Shown: positions 32,545 through 42,496, counted from the first letter of the stretch. The stretch: 64,000 nt of DNA from Kineosporiaceae bacterium (GCA_016713225.1 JADJPO010000007.1:1-64000), one strand, 5' to 3'. The notes: generated by a model from the letters alone, not told the origin. A program made the numbers and translations.

Positions 32545-33630
32545 TCAGCGCAGCGCGGCCAGACGGTCGAGCGGGATCGCGTGCACGGTCGCGCCGCGGA
32601 ATCCGGTCATCGTCTGCGCCGCACAGAGCGCATTCCAGATGGCCTCCTCGGTCGCCTCGGCCACGCCTCGGAACAGCGGCGTCATCGCCTCGTGCGGCAG
32701 GGTCCGGACGTCGAGTGGCCCCGTGGCGGTGGCCGGGACCCGGTTGCCGGTGGCGAACGCCAGGAAGATGTCGCCGCTGGAGTCGCTGCCGAAACCCCCC
32801 ACTCGGGACAGGCCCACCGTGGCCCGGCGAGCGAGGCGGGTGCACTGATCGGCGACAAGGGGAGCGTCGGTGGCCACGACGACGATGATCGACCCGGTGT
32901 CGCCGGAGGCCGCCGGGGTGTCGTCGGGGGGCAGCGGCACCACGGTGTGGTCGATCGCACGGCCGACGGCGCGTCCGCCGAGGGACAGCAGCTCACGATG
33001 GCCGTAGTTGGCCTGCACCAGCACGCCGACGGTGTACTGCTCGTCGGCGGTGGCAACCAGTCGGGACGAGGTGCCGATGCCGCCCTTGAACCCGTGGCAG
33101 ATCATGCCGGTGCCGCCGCCCACGTTGCCCTCGGCGACCGGGCCACGACCGGACGACGCAGCGGCGGCGTCCAGGGCTTGGTGTACGTGCTCGGCACGCA
33201 GCCCCCGGGCGTGGATGTCGTTCAGGGTGCCGTCCCAGGTCTCACCGACCAGGGGCAGGCACCAGTCGATCTCGGGAGTGCGCGCCACCTCGTACGCGAC
33301 GAGTTCGTCGCGCACCAGGCCGACCTGGTCGGTGTTGGTGATCGCGATCGGCCCGGCGACGAGGCCGGATTCGGACAGCCAGTGCGAGCCGGTGAGCTCA
33401 CCGTTGCCGTTGAACGAGGACAGCCCGCCGTAGGCGAGGTCGCTGAGCTCGACCGCCGGACGGGGCATGATCACCGTGACCCCGGTGCGCAGGGTCGCGG
33501 GCTGGTCGGTGATCACGGTGGCGTGGCCGACCCCGACGCCGGGCACATCCGTGATCGCGTTCCAGTGCCCGGTGGGCAGGGAGCCCAGGGTGAACCCGAG
33601 CTCGCGCAGGCGTGTTCTGGTCTCACTCAT
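32545..33630 (-). CDS. P1-family (DmpA/BapA-type) N-terminal nucleophile aminopeptidase
   Basis: Self-processing L-aminopeptidase/D-esterase family, 361 residues. It shows NAITDVPGVGVGHATVI, GGLSSFNGNGELTG, and the Asn/Gly-rich NVGGGTGMICHGFKGGIGTS. The autocleavage and nucleophile site is SGDTGSIIVVVATDAPL, where the Ser after TG becomes the N-terminus of the beta chain. Substrates are typically beta-amino or D-amino peptides. It is transcribed toward mazG, with palindromic copy 3 in the gap, and divergent from the HNH nuclease gene. Confidence 0.9.
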   Translation of the reverse strand: MSETRTRLRELGFTLGSLPTGHWNAITDVPGVGVGHATVITDQPATLRTGVTVIMPRPAVELSDLAYGGLSSFNGNGELTGSHWLSESGLVAGPIAITNTDQVGLVRDELVAYEVARTPEIDWCLPLVGETWDGTLNDIHARGLRAEHVHQALDAAAASSGRGPVAEGNVGGGTGMICHGFKGGIGTSSRLVATADEQYTVGVLVQANYGHRELLSLGGRAVGRAIDHTVVPLPPDDTPAASGDTGSIIVVVATDAPLVADQCTRLARRATVGLSRVGGFGSDSSGDIFLAFATGNRVPATATGPLDVRTLPHEAMTPLFRGVAEATEEAIWNALCAAQTMTGFRGATVHAIPLDRLAALR

Positions 33631-33869
33631 ACGCCTTCTCTATCAGGTCGCTACCGCCGGAATGGCTCGGAGTCGTTCACACGTGGCGGCGCCGGCTCGT
33701 GGCACGCCTCGGAATGTCGCCGTCGTCGCGAGGTTTGGGAGGGGTCGACGTTTCCGTTCGATGGATTCAGCGCAAAGTGACCCGTTGCACAAAAGTCGTT
33801 CTGCTGCAATGGTTTTCATCGCCTACCGAGCCAGCTTGGTTGTCGGTGGTCGCCCGTAGTGTCCGATTC

Positions 33870-35927
33870 ATGGAACCGGAGCAGACACCCACCCCGGACG
33901 GCGAGGACGCCGCCGTCGGGAACAGTGGCCTGCCCGGTCTCCCGGACGACGAGGCCGACACCATCGGGATGAGTGCATCGCCGGTCGCCACGGTGTTGGA
34001 TGCGGTCTCGGCTCAGCTCCGGTTGTTGCAGACCGCGCCCACCCTGACGCTGTCGGACGGCGAGCTGCGCGACGCGCTCATCGCGGCCCACCGGGTCGCC
34101 AACCAGGTCGAGGCCGCGGTACTGCACCTGGTGCGGGCGGTGGATGACCGGCCGGAAGCGATGCCGACCTGCGCACCCGGCAAGGTCGCCGCCACGTTCC
34201 TGGTCCATGCGCTGCGCATCGATCCCGGCACCGCGGCCCGCGACGTCGCCGCCGCCCGTGCCCTGGACCAGGACGGCGCCGGGGTCGGCGTCGACACCGG
34301 ACACGACGGCTTGGGTCCGGACGGCGCCGCCACGTTGGGGTTACCCGAAGTCGGTGCGGCGCTGGCGGCCGGGGACATCTCGCGTCGTCATGTCGACCAT
34401 GCCACCGGGTGCCTGGGGCGCATCGACAAGGACGTGCTCACCCACATCGACCCGGACGGGATCTCCGGGGTCCAGCGGGTGGACGAGTTCCTGGCCGAGA
34501 TGGCCCGCAAGCACGCCCCACACGTGTTTCGGCGGCTGTGTACCCAACTCGAAGAGGCGTTGAACCCCGACCAGGGCTTCGACCCGAAAGCCCACGAGAA
34601 GCGGTACCTGCACCTGGGCACCGACAGCAACGGGATGCTCATCGGCCGGTTCGCGCTCTCGCCCGCGGACGGGTTGATCGTCCGGAACGTGATCCACGCG
34701 TTGAGCAAACCCACCAAGGTCAGCACGACCACCGACACCGAGGCGGACGCTGAGGCTGGTGGGGACGGGCAGGTCCAGGGTGAACTGCCGCTGCGTGACC
34801 CAAGGACCGCCGCGCAACGCCGCGCCGACGCCTTGACCCACCTGGCGCACCTGGCGCTGCACCGCGGCAGCGACCCCGACACCGACGAGGGACCACCCGC
34901 CGACCCAGCCCCCAGCGCCACCTCCACCCCGACGGACACCGCCACCAGCGGCACCGACACTGGCAGCGGCACCAAGAGTGGCAGCGGCAAGGCTGCTGGC
35001 GGCACTGCTGCTGGCTGTGGCGGTGCCAGCGTGGATGGCGGCGGCTCAGCGCCGTCCGCCAGCCGGGCCATCACCCCGCAGGCCGCCGCACCCACCACCC
35101 GGCCCGTGCCCACCACTCGGCGCGCGCCCACCCCACCGCCCTCCACCGGCGTGCACATCTCGCTGATCGCCACCCTCGACCAACTCACCGCCGCCCTCCG
35201 ACCCACACCCACCCCCGGCGCCGGCCTCGGCAGCGACCTCGGCCCCGGCGGCGGACCCCTACCCCGCCACGTCCTGGCCCAGAACCTCTGCACCGCCCTG
35301 ATCTCCCCCACCCTCCTCGACAGCGGCGGAGCCGTCCTCGCCCAAGGCCGAGCCCAACGCCTGGCCACCCCCGCCCAACGCCGGGCGGTGTTCGCCCGAG
35401 ACCGGGGATGCATCATCCCCGGCTGCACCGCGCCTGCGGACTGGTGCGACGTCCACCACGTCACCCCCTGGGCTGACGGCGGACTGACCGACGTCGACAA
35501 GATGGCCCTGGTCTGCAACCGGGACCACACCGCCGTCCACGTCGGCATCTGGACCATCCAGATGATCAACGGGGCGCCCTGGGTCATCCCACCCGCCTGG
35601 ATCGACCCCCACCAACAACCCGTCCGCAACACCCTGCACGACGACGAACACACCGCCCACCAGCTCGCCCGACACCTCGGCGAACAACTCACCCTCGACC
35701 TCGACACCGGTTCACGCGCCGACTGGGCCACCGGGCAGTCCGACGACGACGAACCCCGCTCACCCGAGTGGCGCCCCCACCCAGAGTGGCGCTCGGCTCC
35801 CGAGTCTGGCCCGACGGCCGATTCGCGGCGGACACCCGGGTCGCACCGGCCACGGGAGTCGTCCGAGCCATCACCAGAGTCGCCCGAACCATCACCGGAG
35901 CCGTCCGAGCCACTGGAGGATCGATGA
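33870..35927 (+). CDS. HNH endonuclease of the DUF222/13E12 repeat family, with low-complexity insert
   Basis: 685 residues. The N-terminal DUF222 region is helical (LSDGELRDALIAAHRVANQVEAA, shown in part). A Ser/Thr/Gly/Ala-rich insert spans about 330-440. The HNH nuclease is at about 512-555: CIIPGCTAPADWCDVHHVTP and MALVCNRDH, with the two Cys pairs and the HH core. The acidic, Pro-rich tail repeats PEPSPE-like units. The family is present in many copies per actinobacterial genome and its role is unclear. ATG 33870 was chosen as the first residue after the promoter-like gap. It contains a rare TTA codon at 34341. The stop overlaps the next ATG. Confidence 0.85.
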   Translation: MEPEQTPTPDGEDAAVGNSGLPGLPDDEADTIGMSASPVATVLDAVSAQLRLLQTAPTLTLSDGELRDALIAAHRVANQVEAAVLHLVRAVDDRPEAMPTCAPGKVAATFLVHALRIDPGTAARDVAAARALDQDGAGVGVDTGHDGLGPDGAATLGLPEVGAALAAGDISRRHVDHATGCLGRIDKDVLTHIDPDGISGVQRVDEFLAEMARKHAPHVFRRLCTQLEEALNPDQGFDPKAHEKRYLHLGTDSNGMLIGRFALSPADGLIVRNVIHALSKPTKVSTTTDTEADAEAGGDGQVQGELPLRDPRTAAQRRADALTHLAHLALHRGSDPDTDEGPPADPAPSATSTPTDTATSGTDTGSGTKSGSGKAAGGTAAGCGGASVDGGGSAPSASRAITPQAAAPTTRPVPTTRRAPTPPPSTGVHISLIATLDQLTAALRPTPTPGAGLGSDLGPGGGPLPRHVLAQNLCTALISPTLLDSGGAVLAQGRAQRLATPAQRRAVFARDRGCIIPGCTAPADWCDVHHVTPWADGGLTDVDKMALVCNRDHTAVHVGIWTIQMINGAPWVIPPAWIDPHQQPVRNTLHDDEHTAHQLARHLGEQLTLDLDTGSRADWATGQSDDDEPRSPEWRPHPEWRSAPESGPTADSRRTPGSHRPRESSEPSPESPEPSPEPSEPLEDR

Positions 35928-36928
35928 TGGCCCCCGTCCCGACACGCGCGTCTGATGACCGAACAACACCCCGGGGCCCACCATGGGGCATGACGTTTCG
36001 CGTGATCCCGGTACCTGGATTCGGGGCCGAAGACGTGGCGGTCGCCCTCGCCGGCCCGGACGAGGGGATGGTGTTCACCGGCACCGAGGACGGGGCCATC
36101 CACCGGATCGCACACGACGGGCGCCGGGTCGACACCGTGGCCCACACCGGGGGGCGGCCGCTGGGCATCGAGTATCTGCCCGAGGGGCGTCTGTTGATCT
36201 GCGACGCCCGCCGCGGCTTGTTGCTGATCGACCCGGAGACGGGTGGCGTGGAGGCTGTCATGGACGCCGTCGACGACCGGCCGATGGTGTTCTGCAACAA
36301 CGCGGCGGTCGCGGCGGACGGTACGGCCTACGTCTCGGACTCCTCGACCGTGCACGGCATCGACCACTGGAAAGCCGAGATCCTCGAGCTGACCCGCACC
36401 GGCCGGCTGCTGCGGCGCGGGCCGGGCGGCGAGGTCGAGGTACTGCTCGGCGGGCTGGCCTTCGCCAACGGGGTGGCTCTCGCCGCCGACGAGTCGTTCG
36501 TCGCCGTCGCCCAGACCGCAACTCGGGTGGTGTCCCGCTCTTGGCTCACGGGTGCCCGAGCCGGCACGGACGACCTGCTGGTCGCCGACCTGCCGGGCTA
36601 CCCCGACAACATCGCCCGGGGCAGCGACGGCTTGATCTGGGTCACGATCGCCAGCCCGCTCGACGGCCTGGTCGAGGGGCTGCAGCGCGGCCCGTTGTGG
36701 CTGCGGCGGGCGGCAACCCGGATCCCTGATCGTCTGCAGCCGGCGCCGAAGCGGACCATCCGGGTGCAGGCCTACGACAACGACGGCCGGCTGATCCACG
36801 ATGTCCGGGTCGACGATCCGGGTTCCACGTCGCAGTTCCACATGGCGACCGGTGTGCGCGAACACGACGGGCGGGTCTGGTTCGGCAGCCTGCACGAGCC
36901 GGCCGTCGCCGTCCTCGACCTGGACTGA
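35924..36928 (+). CDS. SMP-30/gluconolactonase/strictosidine-synthase-like beta-propeller protein
   Basis: 334 residues forming a six-bladed propeller: GRPLGIEYLPEGRLLICDAR, FCNNAAVAADGTAYVSDSS, FANGVALAADESFVAVAQT, YPDNIARGSDGLIWVTIASP, RVWFGSLHEPAVAVLDL. The family includes lactonases and strictosidine-synthase-like proteins; calcium usually sits at the propeller centre. Start ATG 35924 has GGAGGA upstream and overlaps the HNH stop; ATG 35990 is an alternative. No signal peptide is seen. The substrate is unknown. Its stop lies in a short duplicated segment. Confidence 0.82.
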   Translation: MMAPVPTRASDDRTTPRGPPWGMTFRVIPVPGFGAEDVAVALAGPDEGMVFTGTEDGAIHRIAHDGRRVDTVAHTGGRPLGIEYLPEGRLLICDARRGLLLIDPETGGVEAVMDAVDDRPMVFCNNAAVAADGTAYVSDSSTVHGIDHWKAEILELTRTGRLLRRGPGGEVEVLLGGLAFANGVALAADESFVAVAQTATRVVSRSWLTGARAGTDDLLVADLPGYPDNIARGSDGLIWVTIASPLDGLVEGLQRGPLWLRRAATRIPDRLQPAPKRTIRVQAYDNDGRLIHDVRVDDPGSTSQFHMATGVREHDGRVWFGSLHEPAVAVLDLD

Positions 36929-36954
36929 CGCAGATTCACCGGACTGACGCGGAT
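36922..36954. repeat. Short tandem duplication spanning the SMP-30-like stop codon
   Basis: GGACTGACGCAGAT at 36922-36935 recurs as GGACTGACGCGGAT at 36941-36954, 13 of 14 bases, period 19. The TGA at 36926-36928 is inside the first unit and is reproduced in the second. Confidence 0.6.
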
Positions 36955-36968
36955 CGGCGCCTACCCGT

Positions 36969-39900
36969 TCAGCGACCGGCCGCGGCCACGGAGGCCGCTG
37001 CGGCGACCGAATCCAACAGGACCGCGCGAATCAGGTCGGCGGCCCAATCCAGCAGTGGGACATCCCGCAGCCCCTGCCCGCCGACCCTGGCGGTCATCGG
37101 GCGCGGCACCAGGATGGCCGACGTGGCCGGCTTGATCAGCGAACCGGGGTAGAGCCGCTTCAGGCGCATCTGGCCCGAGTCGGGCAACTCCACCGGCCCG
37201 AAGCGCACCTGGTTGCCCTGCAGGCCCACGTCCGTCAGGCCGGCGCGACGGGCCAACAGCCGGAACCGGGCGACATCCAACAACCGCTCGGCCGGTGGCG
37301 GCAGGGCACCGTACCGGTCGACGAGTTCGGCGCGGACGGCGTCCAGGGCCTGGTCGGTGACCACCTCGGCGATCTTGCGGTAGGCCTCGAGGCGCAACCG
37401 CTCCCCCGGCACATACTCATGCGGCAGATGCGCATCGACCGGCAACTCGACCTTCATCTCGGCGGTCTGCTCGCCCTCACCCTCACCGCGGAACTCGGCC
37501 ACCGCCTCACCGACCATGCGCACGTACAGGTCGAACCCGACCCCGGCGATGTGCCCGGACTGCTCCCCGCCCAGCAGGTTCCCGGCGCCGCGGATCTCGA
37601 GGTCCTTCATGGCCACCTGCATGCCGGCACCCAGATCGGTGTGCGCGGCGATGGTCGCCAGCCGGTCGTGCGCGGTCTCGGTCAACGGCCGCTCCGGCGG
37701 GTACAGGAAGTAGGCGTACGCCCGCTCCCGGCCACGCCCGACGCGACCGCGCAGCTGGTGTAACTGACTGAGCCCCAACACATCCGCCCGCTCCAGAACC
37801 AGTGTGTTGGCATTCGAGATGTCCAGCCCCGTCTCGACGATGGTGGTGCACACCAGCACGTCGAACCGCTTCTCCCAGAAGTCGACGATCACCTCTTCGA
37901 GCCGGTGCTCGCCCATCTTGCCGTGAGCGGTGGCGATGCGCGCCTCGGGTACCAGTTCACGCAACCGCGCTGCCGCCCGCTCGATCGACTCGACCTTGTT
38001 GTGCACGTAGAAGACCTGGCCCTCACGCAGCAGCTCTCGCCGGACCGCCGCCGCGATCTGCTTCTCCTCATAGGGGCCGACGAAGGTCAGGACCGGATGG
38101 CGCTCCTCGGGCGGCGTGGCCAGGGTCGACATCTCCCGGATGCCGGTGACCGCCATCTCGAGGGTGCGCGGAATCGGCGTGGCCGACATCGCCAGCACGT
38201 CGACGTTCGTGCGCAGCTGCTTCAGCTTCTCCTTGTGCTCGACGCCGAACCGCTGCTCCTCGTCGACGATCACCAGGCCGAGGTCGGCGAACTTCACCCC
38301 CGCCGACAACAGCCGGTGGGTGCCGATCACGATGTCGACCGACCCGTCGGCCAGCCCGTCGAGCGTGGCCTTGGAATGCGACTCGGACTGGAACCGCGAC
38401 AGCGCCCGCAACCGCACCGGGAAGTTGGCGTACCGCTCGGTGAAGGTCTCATAGTGCTGCTGCACCAGCAGCGTTGTCGGCACCAACACGGCGACCTGCT
38501 TGCCGTCCTGCACCGCCTTGAACGCCGCCCGCACCGCGATCTCGGTCTTGCCGTACCCGACGTCGCCGCAGATCAGCCGGTCCATCGGGATCGGCTTCTC
38601 CATGTCGGACTTGACCTCGTCGATCGAGGAGAGCTGATCGGGGGTCTCGACGTAGGCGAAGGCGTCCTCGAGTTCGCGTTGCCACGGGGTGTCCGAGGCG
38701 AACGCGTGCCCGCTGGAGGCCATCCGCGCGGAGTACAGCTGGATCAGTTCCCCGGCGATCTGGCGTACCGCCTTGCGCGCCCGGCCCTTGGTCTTGGCCC
38801 AGTCGCCGCCGCCCATCTTGTTGAGCTGCGGCGCCTCACCCCCGACGTACCGCGTCACCTGGTCGAGGGAATCGCTCGGCACGAACAACCGGTCACCCGG
38901 CTGGCCCCGCTTACCGGGCGCGTACTCGATCACCAGGTACTCACGGGTCGCCCCGCCGATGCTGCGCTGGATCATCTCCACGTACTTGCCCACGCCGTGC
39001 TGTTCGTGCACGACGAAGTCGCCGGGCCGCAGCTGCAGCGGGTCGACGATCGCCCGGCGCCGGCTCGGCAACCGGCGCATGTCCTTGGTGGCAGAACGGG
39101 TTCCGGAGATGTCGGTCTCGGTGAGCAGGGCCAGTTTCAGCTCGTCGGCGATGAACCCGTGCTCGATCGCCGCCGTGGTCACCTGCACCACGGACGCCGC
39201 CGGCGCGCCGTCCAGCGAGGCCACCAACCGAGCCGGGACGTCGGCGCCCGAGAGCACCTCGACCAGCCGTTTGGCCGGCCCCGCCCCCTCGGTCGTGGCC
39301 ACCACCGACCACCCGTCGTGCACCAGCGCCCGCAGATCGGCCAGCGCCCGCTCGACCTCACCGCGGTAGCCCACCACCTCACGAGCCCCGATCGTGACGA
39401 CCTCGGCGAGGTCCTCGAACGAGCTCGGCTCGGCCGGCTCCCTCGCTTCGCCCGATCGGGTGCGCTCGGCGATCTCGTCCAGCTCGGCATCGCGCGCCAA
39501 CGAGGTCAGCGACCACCACGGGATGCCGGAGTCGAGGGCGTGCCCCCGCACCTGTGCCAGCGTCGCGTAGCTACCCGCCGCGAGATCGACGGCGCCGAGC
39601 TCGCCGTCCAGCCCGGCCCCGAGGTCACGCAGATCGACCGGGATGGCGTTGCCCGCCGAGGCGTTGGCCCACGAGGCGGCCAGGAACTCCTCGCTGGTGG
39701 CCACCAGGTCGTGAGCGCGTCGCCGTACCTTCTCGGGGTCGATCAGGACGACGTGGGTGTGCTTGGGCAGCAGGTCGAGCAGCGGCTCCATCCGCTCGAC
39801 CAGTACCGGCGCCAGCGACTCCATGCCCTCGGCGGCGATGCCCTCGGCGAGCTTGGCGAGCAGGTCGGCCACCCCGGGCAACCGCTCGGCGGCCGCAGCG

Positions 39901-40664
39901 GCCCGCGCCTTGACCGTCTCGGTGAGCAGGATCTCGCGGCAGGGCGGCGCCCACACCCCGGACGGCGCGACCTCGAGCGAGCGCTGATCGGCCACCGAGA
40001 ACCAGCGCACCTCCTCGACGGTGTCGCCCCAGAACTCCACCCGCAGCGGATGGTCCTCGGTGGGTGGGAAGACGTCGAGGATGCCGCCCCGGACAGCGAA
40101 CTCCCCCCGCCGCTCGACCATGTCGGTCCGCGTGTAGGCAGCCGCGGCCAGCGCCTCGACGACATCGTCCAGAGCCCGCTCGTCGCCCGGGCGCATGGCG
40201 ATCGGCTCGAGGTCACCGAGCCCGGCGATCACCGGCTGCAGCACCGCCCGGATCGGGGCAACCAGAACCTGGATCGGCCCGGCCGGGCCGACCTCGCCGT
40301 CCTGCACCGGAGCCGGGTGGGCCAGCCGGCGGAACACGGCCAGCCGGCGTCCCACCGTGTCCGAGCGCGGGCTGAGCCGCTCGTGGGGCAACGTCTCCCA
40401 CGCGGGGAGCTCGGCGACGGCGTCCGGCGGCAGGTAACAGCGCACCGCAGCAGCGATGTCCTCGGCCTCGCGCCCGGTCGCGGTGACCACGAGGACCGGA
40501 CGATCGCCACCATCCGGTTGGGCGAGGGCGGCCAGGACCAGTGCCCGGGCGCCTGGTGGGGCGACGATGTCGAGCTGACCGACGCCACCTGCCCGAGCAG
40601 CCTCCAGCACCTGGCCGAGCCCCGGGTCGGGACGGACGGCGTCGAGCAGGCCGGTGAGCGTCAT
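36969..40664 (-). CDS. mfd: Transcription-repair coupling factor Mfd
   Basis: 1231 residues, full length. It displaces stalled RNA polymerase and recruits UvrA. The N-terminal UvrB-like region includes LPHERLSPRSDTVGRRLAVF and VRGGILDVFPPTEDHPLRVE. The RNA-polymerase-interacting domain starts FVVHEQHGVGKYVEM. The translocase motifs are ICGDVGYGKTEIAVRAAFKA (Walker A), VDEEQRFG (DEEQ box), ATPIPRTLEMA and LVLERADVLGLSQLHQLRGR. The TRCF C-terminal domain is present. ATG 40664. mfd usually adjoins pth; here about 21.5 kb separates them. Confidence 0.97.
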   Translation of the reverse strand: MTLTGLLDAVRPDPGLGQVLEAARAGGVGQLDIVAPPGARALVLAALAQPDGGDRPVLVVTATGREAEDIAAAVRCYLPPDAVAELPAWETLPHERLSPRSDTVGRRLAVFRRLAHPAPVQDGEVGPAGPIQVLVAPIRAVLQPVIAGLGDLEPIAMRPGDERALDDVVEALAAAAYTRTDMVERRGEFAVRGGILDVFPPTEDHPLRVEFWGDTVEEVRWFSVADQRSLEVAPSGVWAPPCREILLTETVKARAAAAAERLPGVADLLAKLAEGIAAEGMESLAPVLVERMEPLLDLLPKHTHVVLIDPEKVRRRAHDLVATSEEFLAASWANASAGNAIPVDLRDLGAGLDGELGAVDLAAGSYATLAQVRGHALDSGIPWWSLTSLARDAELDEIAERTRSGEAREPAEPSSFEDLAEVVTIGAREVVGYRGEVERALADLRALVHDGWSVVATTEGAGPAKRLVEVLSGADVPARLVASLDGAPAASVVQVTTAAIEHGFIADELKLALLTETDISGTRSATKDMRRLPSRRRAIVDPLQLRPGDFVVHEQHGVGKYVEMIQRSIGGATREYLVIEYAPGKRGQPGDRLFVPSDSLDQVTRYVGGEAPQLNKMGGGDWAKTKGRARKAVRQIAGELIQLYSARMASSGHAFASDTPWQRELEDAFAYVETPDQLSSIDEVKSDMEKPIPMDRLICGDVGYGKTEIAVRAAFKAVQDGKQVAVLVPTTLLVQQHYETFTERYANFPVRLRALSRFQSESHSKATLDGLADGSVDIVIGTHRLLSAGVKFADLGLVIVDEEQRFGVEHKEKLKQLRTNVDVLAMSATPIPRTLEMAVTGIREMSTLATPPEERHPVLTFVGPYEEKQIAAAVRRELLREGQVFYVHNKVESIERAAARLRELVPEARIATAHGKMGEHRLEEVIVDFWEKRFDVLVCTTIVETGLDISNANTLVLERADVLGLSQLHQLRGRVGRGRERAYAYFLYPPERPLTETAHDRLATIAAHTDLGAGMQVAMKDLEIRGAGNLLGGEQSGHIAGVGFDLYVRMVGEAVAEFRGEGEGEQTAEMKVELPVDAHLPHEYVPGERLRLEAYRKIAEVVTDQALDAVRAELVDRYGALPPPAERLLDVARFRLLARRAGLTDVGLQGNQVRFGPVELPDSGQMRLKRLYPGSLIKPATSAILVPRPMTARVGGQGLRDVPLLDWAADLIRAVLLDSVAAAASVAAAGR

Positions 40665-40769
40665 GCAGTAGTTCTAACCCGCGGTACCGACAGTGGCCCA
40701 ATCAGCCGGGATCGAGTAGCGGGTCCGGCGGACGCCGACCGTGGTCCGCGCCGTCGGATCGAGCCGGCC

Positions 40770-42398
40770 TCAGGACTCGTACCAGGGCTTGGTCGGTGCC
40801 GGCAGGGGCGGGCCGGCCTGCGGCCGGATCGAGCGACGCGAGGGGTAGGGCGAGGTGCCCGTGCCCGGCGTCGGCGCCGCCGTCGCCGGGTTGCGGTGGC
40901 TGCCGTTGGCCGACACCCCGAAGCCCCTGGCGGGTTGCGGCGACGGGGACGGAACCGGAGCGGTCGGGATGCCCTTCACGGGCCCCCGTGACCCCGGCAC
41001 CTGCCCGGGTGTGGCCGGGCGCTCGGTGGGGGGCGGAGCGGGCCGGGTGGGCGCCGGCCCCGGCGTGGCCGAGGAACCGGACGGCGTCTCGCCCGGGCGG
41101 GAGGGGTCACTCGCGGCGGACTCGGCGGACGGCTCGTCGTCCAGCTCGGCCTCGGCGTCGGCATCGGCGTCGGCGTCGGCGTCGGCATCGGCATCCGCAG
41201 ACTTCTCGGCCGTCACCTCGGCGTCCTCGGGCGAATCCTCGGCGTCGGCGTCTACCTCGGCGTCGGCGTCCTCGGCCTCGGCCTCGACGTCGGCGTCGGT
41301 GGACGTGTCGGTGTCCGTCGCGACGTCCTTCTCGGCGGCAGGGTGCTCGGCGGACGGCTTCTCGTCACCGTCCTGATCCCGGCCGCCCGGTGCCCCCGAG
41401 CCCCGCGAGACCGGCGTCGCCGGCTCGGTGAGAGCGTCCGGCTTCGCGTCGGACTTCGCGTCGGGCTGCGCGTCGGGCTGGGACTCGGGCATCGGCGCCC
41501 AGGCCACGGGGAGCGGCGCGGGCGGGTTCACCGGCATCCGCCGATCACGGACGACGGCACTGTCGCGCGAGCGACGCCGCGGCAACATCACGGAGAGAAT
41601 CAGGCCGGCGATCAGACCGCCGGCCAGCCCGATCGCGACGTCGACCACCGGGCGCGGCGAACTCTTGACGGTCGGCGGCACCGCACGCGTGATCACTCGT
41701 CCGCCCGAGGTGGCCTTGATCGAGGTGAGCTCACGCTGGTCGGTGAGCAGCGAGCGCAGCGTCTCCTGATAGGCCGAGGTCTGCCCGCCCTGCCCGATCC
41801 GCTGCGTCACGGTCTCGATCTGCGCGGTGATCGAGGCCAACCGCCGGTCGGCATCGGCCTGAGCCGAGCCCTCTCGGTAGGCGAGGTAGCTCTCGGCGAC
41901 GGTCTGCGCGCCGGCTGCCGCGCCGTCCGGTGTCCCGGCGGCGAAGTGCAGGTTGAGCACCTGGGTGTCCTGTGGCGAGTCCACGGTCAGCGCGTCCCGG
42001 ACGACGTCCGGCGACAGGTTCAGCTTCTCGCCCGCGGCGGTCGCGACGGCGGAGGACCTGGCCACCTGCGACTCGGTCAGCATGTTGATCACGCTCGACA
42101 GGTTGACGCTGCCGAATTGTTCGGCGATCACCGGCTGCACCACCACGCTGGCACTGGCGACGTAGGAGGTCGGTGCGGTGAGGGTGTACCCGATCGAGCC
42201 GACGACGCCGAGCACCACGCAGGTTGCGGCGAGCAGCCAACGTTCCCGCACCCGCGCCAGAATGTCCGACACGGTCAGCGTCTGCGTGGCACTGAAGCCG
42301 AACGAGGTGGCCGGCGCGAACGTGGTCGGCCAACTCAGGGTGTCCCCCGAGGCCGTCGCAGAGTCAGGTCCTGGCGAGGTGTCGATGCGCGCGTCCAC
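40770..42398 (-). CDS. Wzz-type polysaccharide chain-length determinant with long acidic low-complexity tail
   Basis: 542 residues. Membrane helix 1 (LAATCVVLGVVGSIGYTLTA, about 53-73), an extracytoplasmic helical part (ITAQIETVTQRIGQ) and helix 2 (VAIGLAGGLIAGLILSVML, about 255-275) form a Wzz/GumC-like co-polymerase. There is no tyrosine-kinase Walker motif. The C-terminal ~265 residues are disordered: QPDAKSDAKPDA-type repeats, then a run of Asp-Ala dipeptides near 400-420 encoded by hexanucleotide repeats (about 41149-41196), then Pro/Ser-rich sequence. It is divergent from the polymerase gene and probably controls length of the exported glycan. Confidence 0.8.
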   Translation of the reverse strand: MDARIDTSPGPDSATASGDTLSWPTTFAPATSFGFSATQTLTVSDILARVRERWLLAATCVVLGVVGSIGYTLTAPTSYVASASVVVQPVIAEQFGSVNLSSVINMLTESQVARSSAVATAAGEKLNLSPDVVRDALTVDSPQDTQVLNLHFAAGTPDGAAAGAQTVAESYLAYREGSAQADADRRLASITAQIETVTQRIGQGGQTSAYQETLRSLLTDQRELTSIKATSGGRVITRAVPPTVKSSPRPVVDVAIGLAGGLIAGLILSVMLPRRRSRDSAVVRDRRMPVNPPAPLPVAWAPMPESQPDAQPDAKSDAKPDALTEPATPVSRGSGAPGGRDQDGDEKPSAEHPAAEKDVATDTDTSTDADVEAEAEDADAEVDADAEDSPEDAEVTAEKSADADADADADADADAEAELDDEPSAESAASDPSRPGETPSGSSATPGPAPTRPAPPPTERPATPGQVPGSRGPVKGIPTAPVPSPSPQPARGFGVSANGSHRNPATAAPTPGTGTSPYPSRRSIRPQAGPPLPAPTKPWYES

Positions 42399-42496
42399 GC
42401 AGTGACGCTCGGCCGCACCCCGACCGAACTGAAGAGAATTGGTGACAACGGGTGTTTGTTCTGTATCTATGAGTAGCCAAATGTCAGACTGCCCAG

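Noticed and set aside
37905..40991. 1028-residue open frame on the plus strand
   Set aside because: It is antisense to mfd, which has full-length, motif-complete coding; the antisense translation is Arg/His/Gly/Leu-rich with no domain. Long shadow frames are normal at this GC content.
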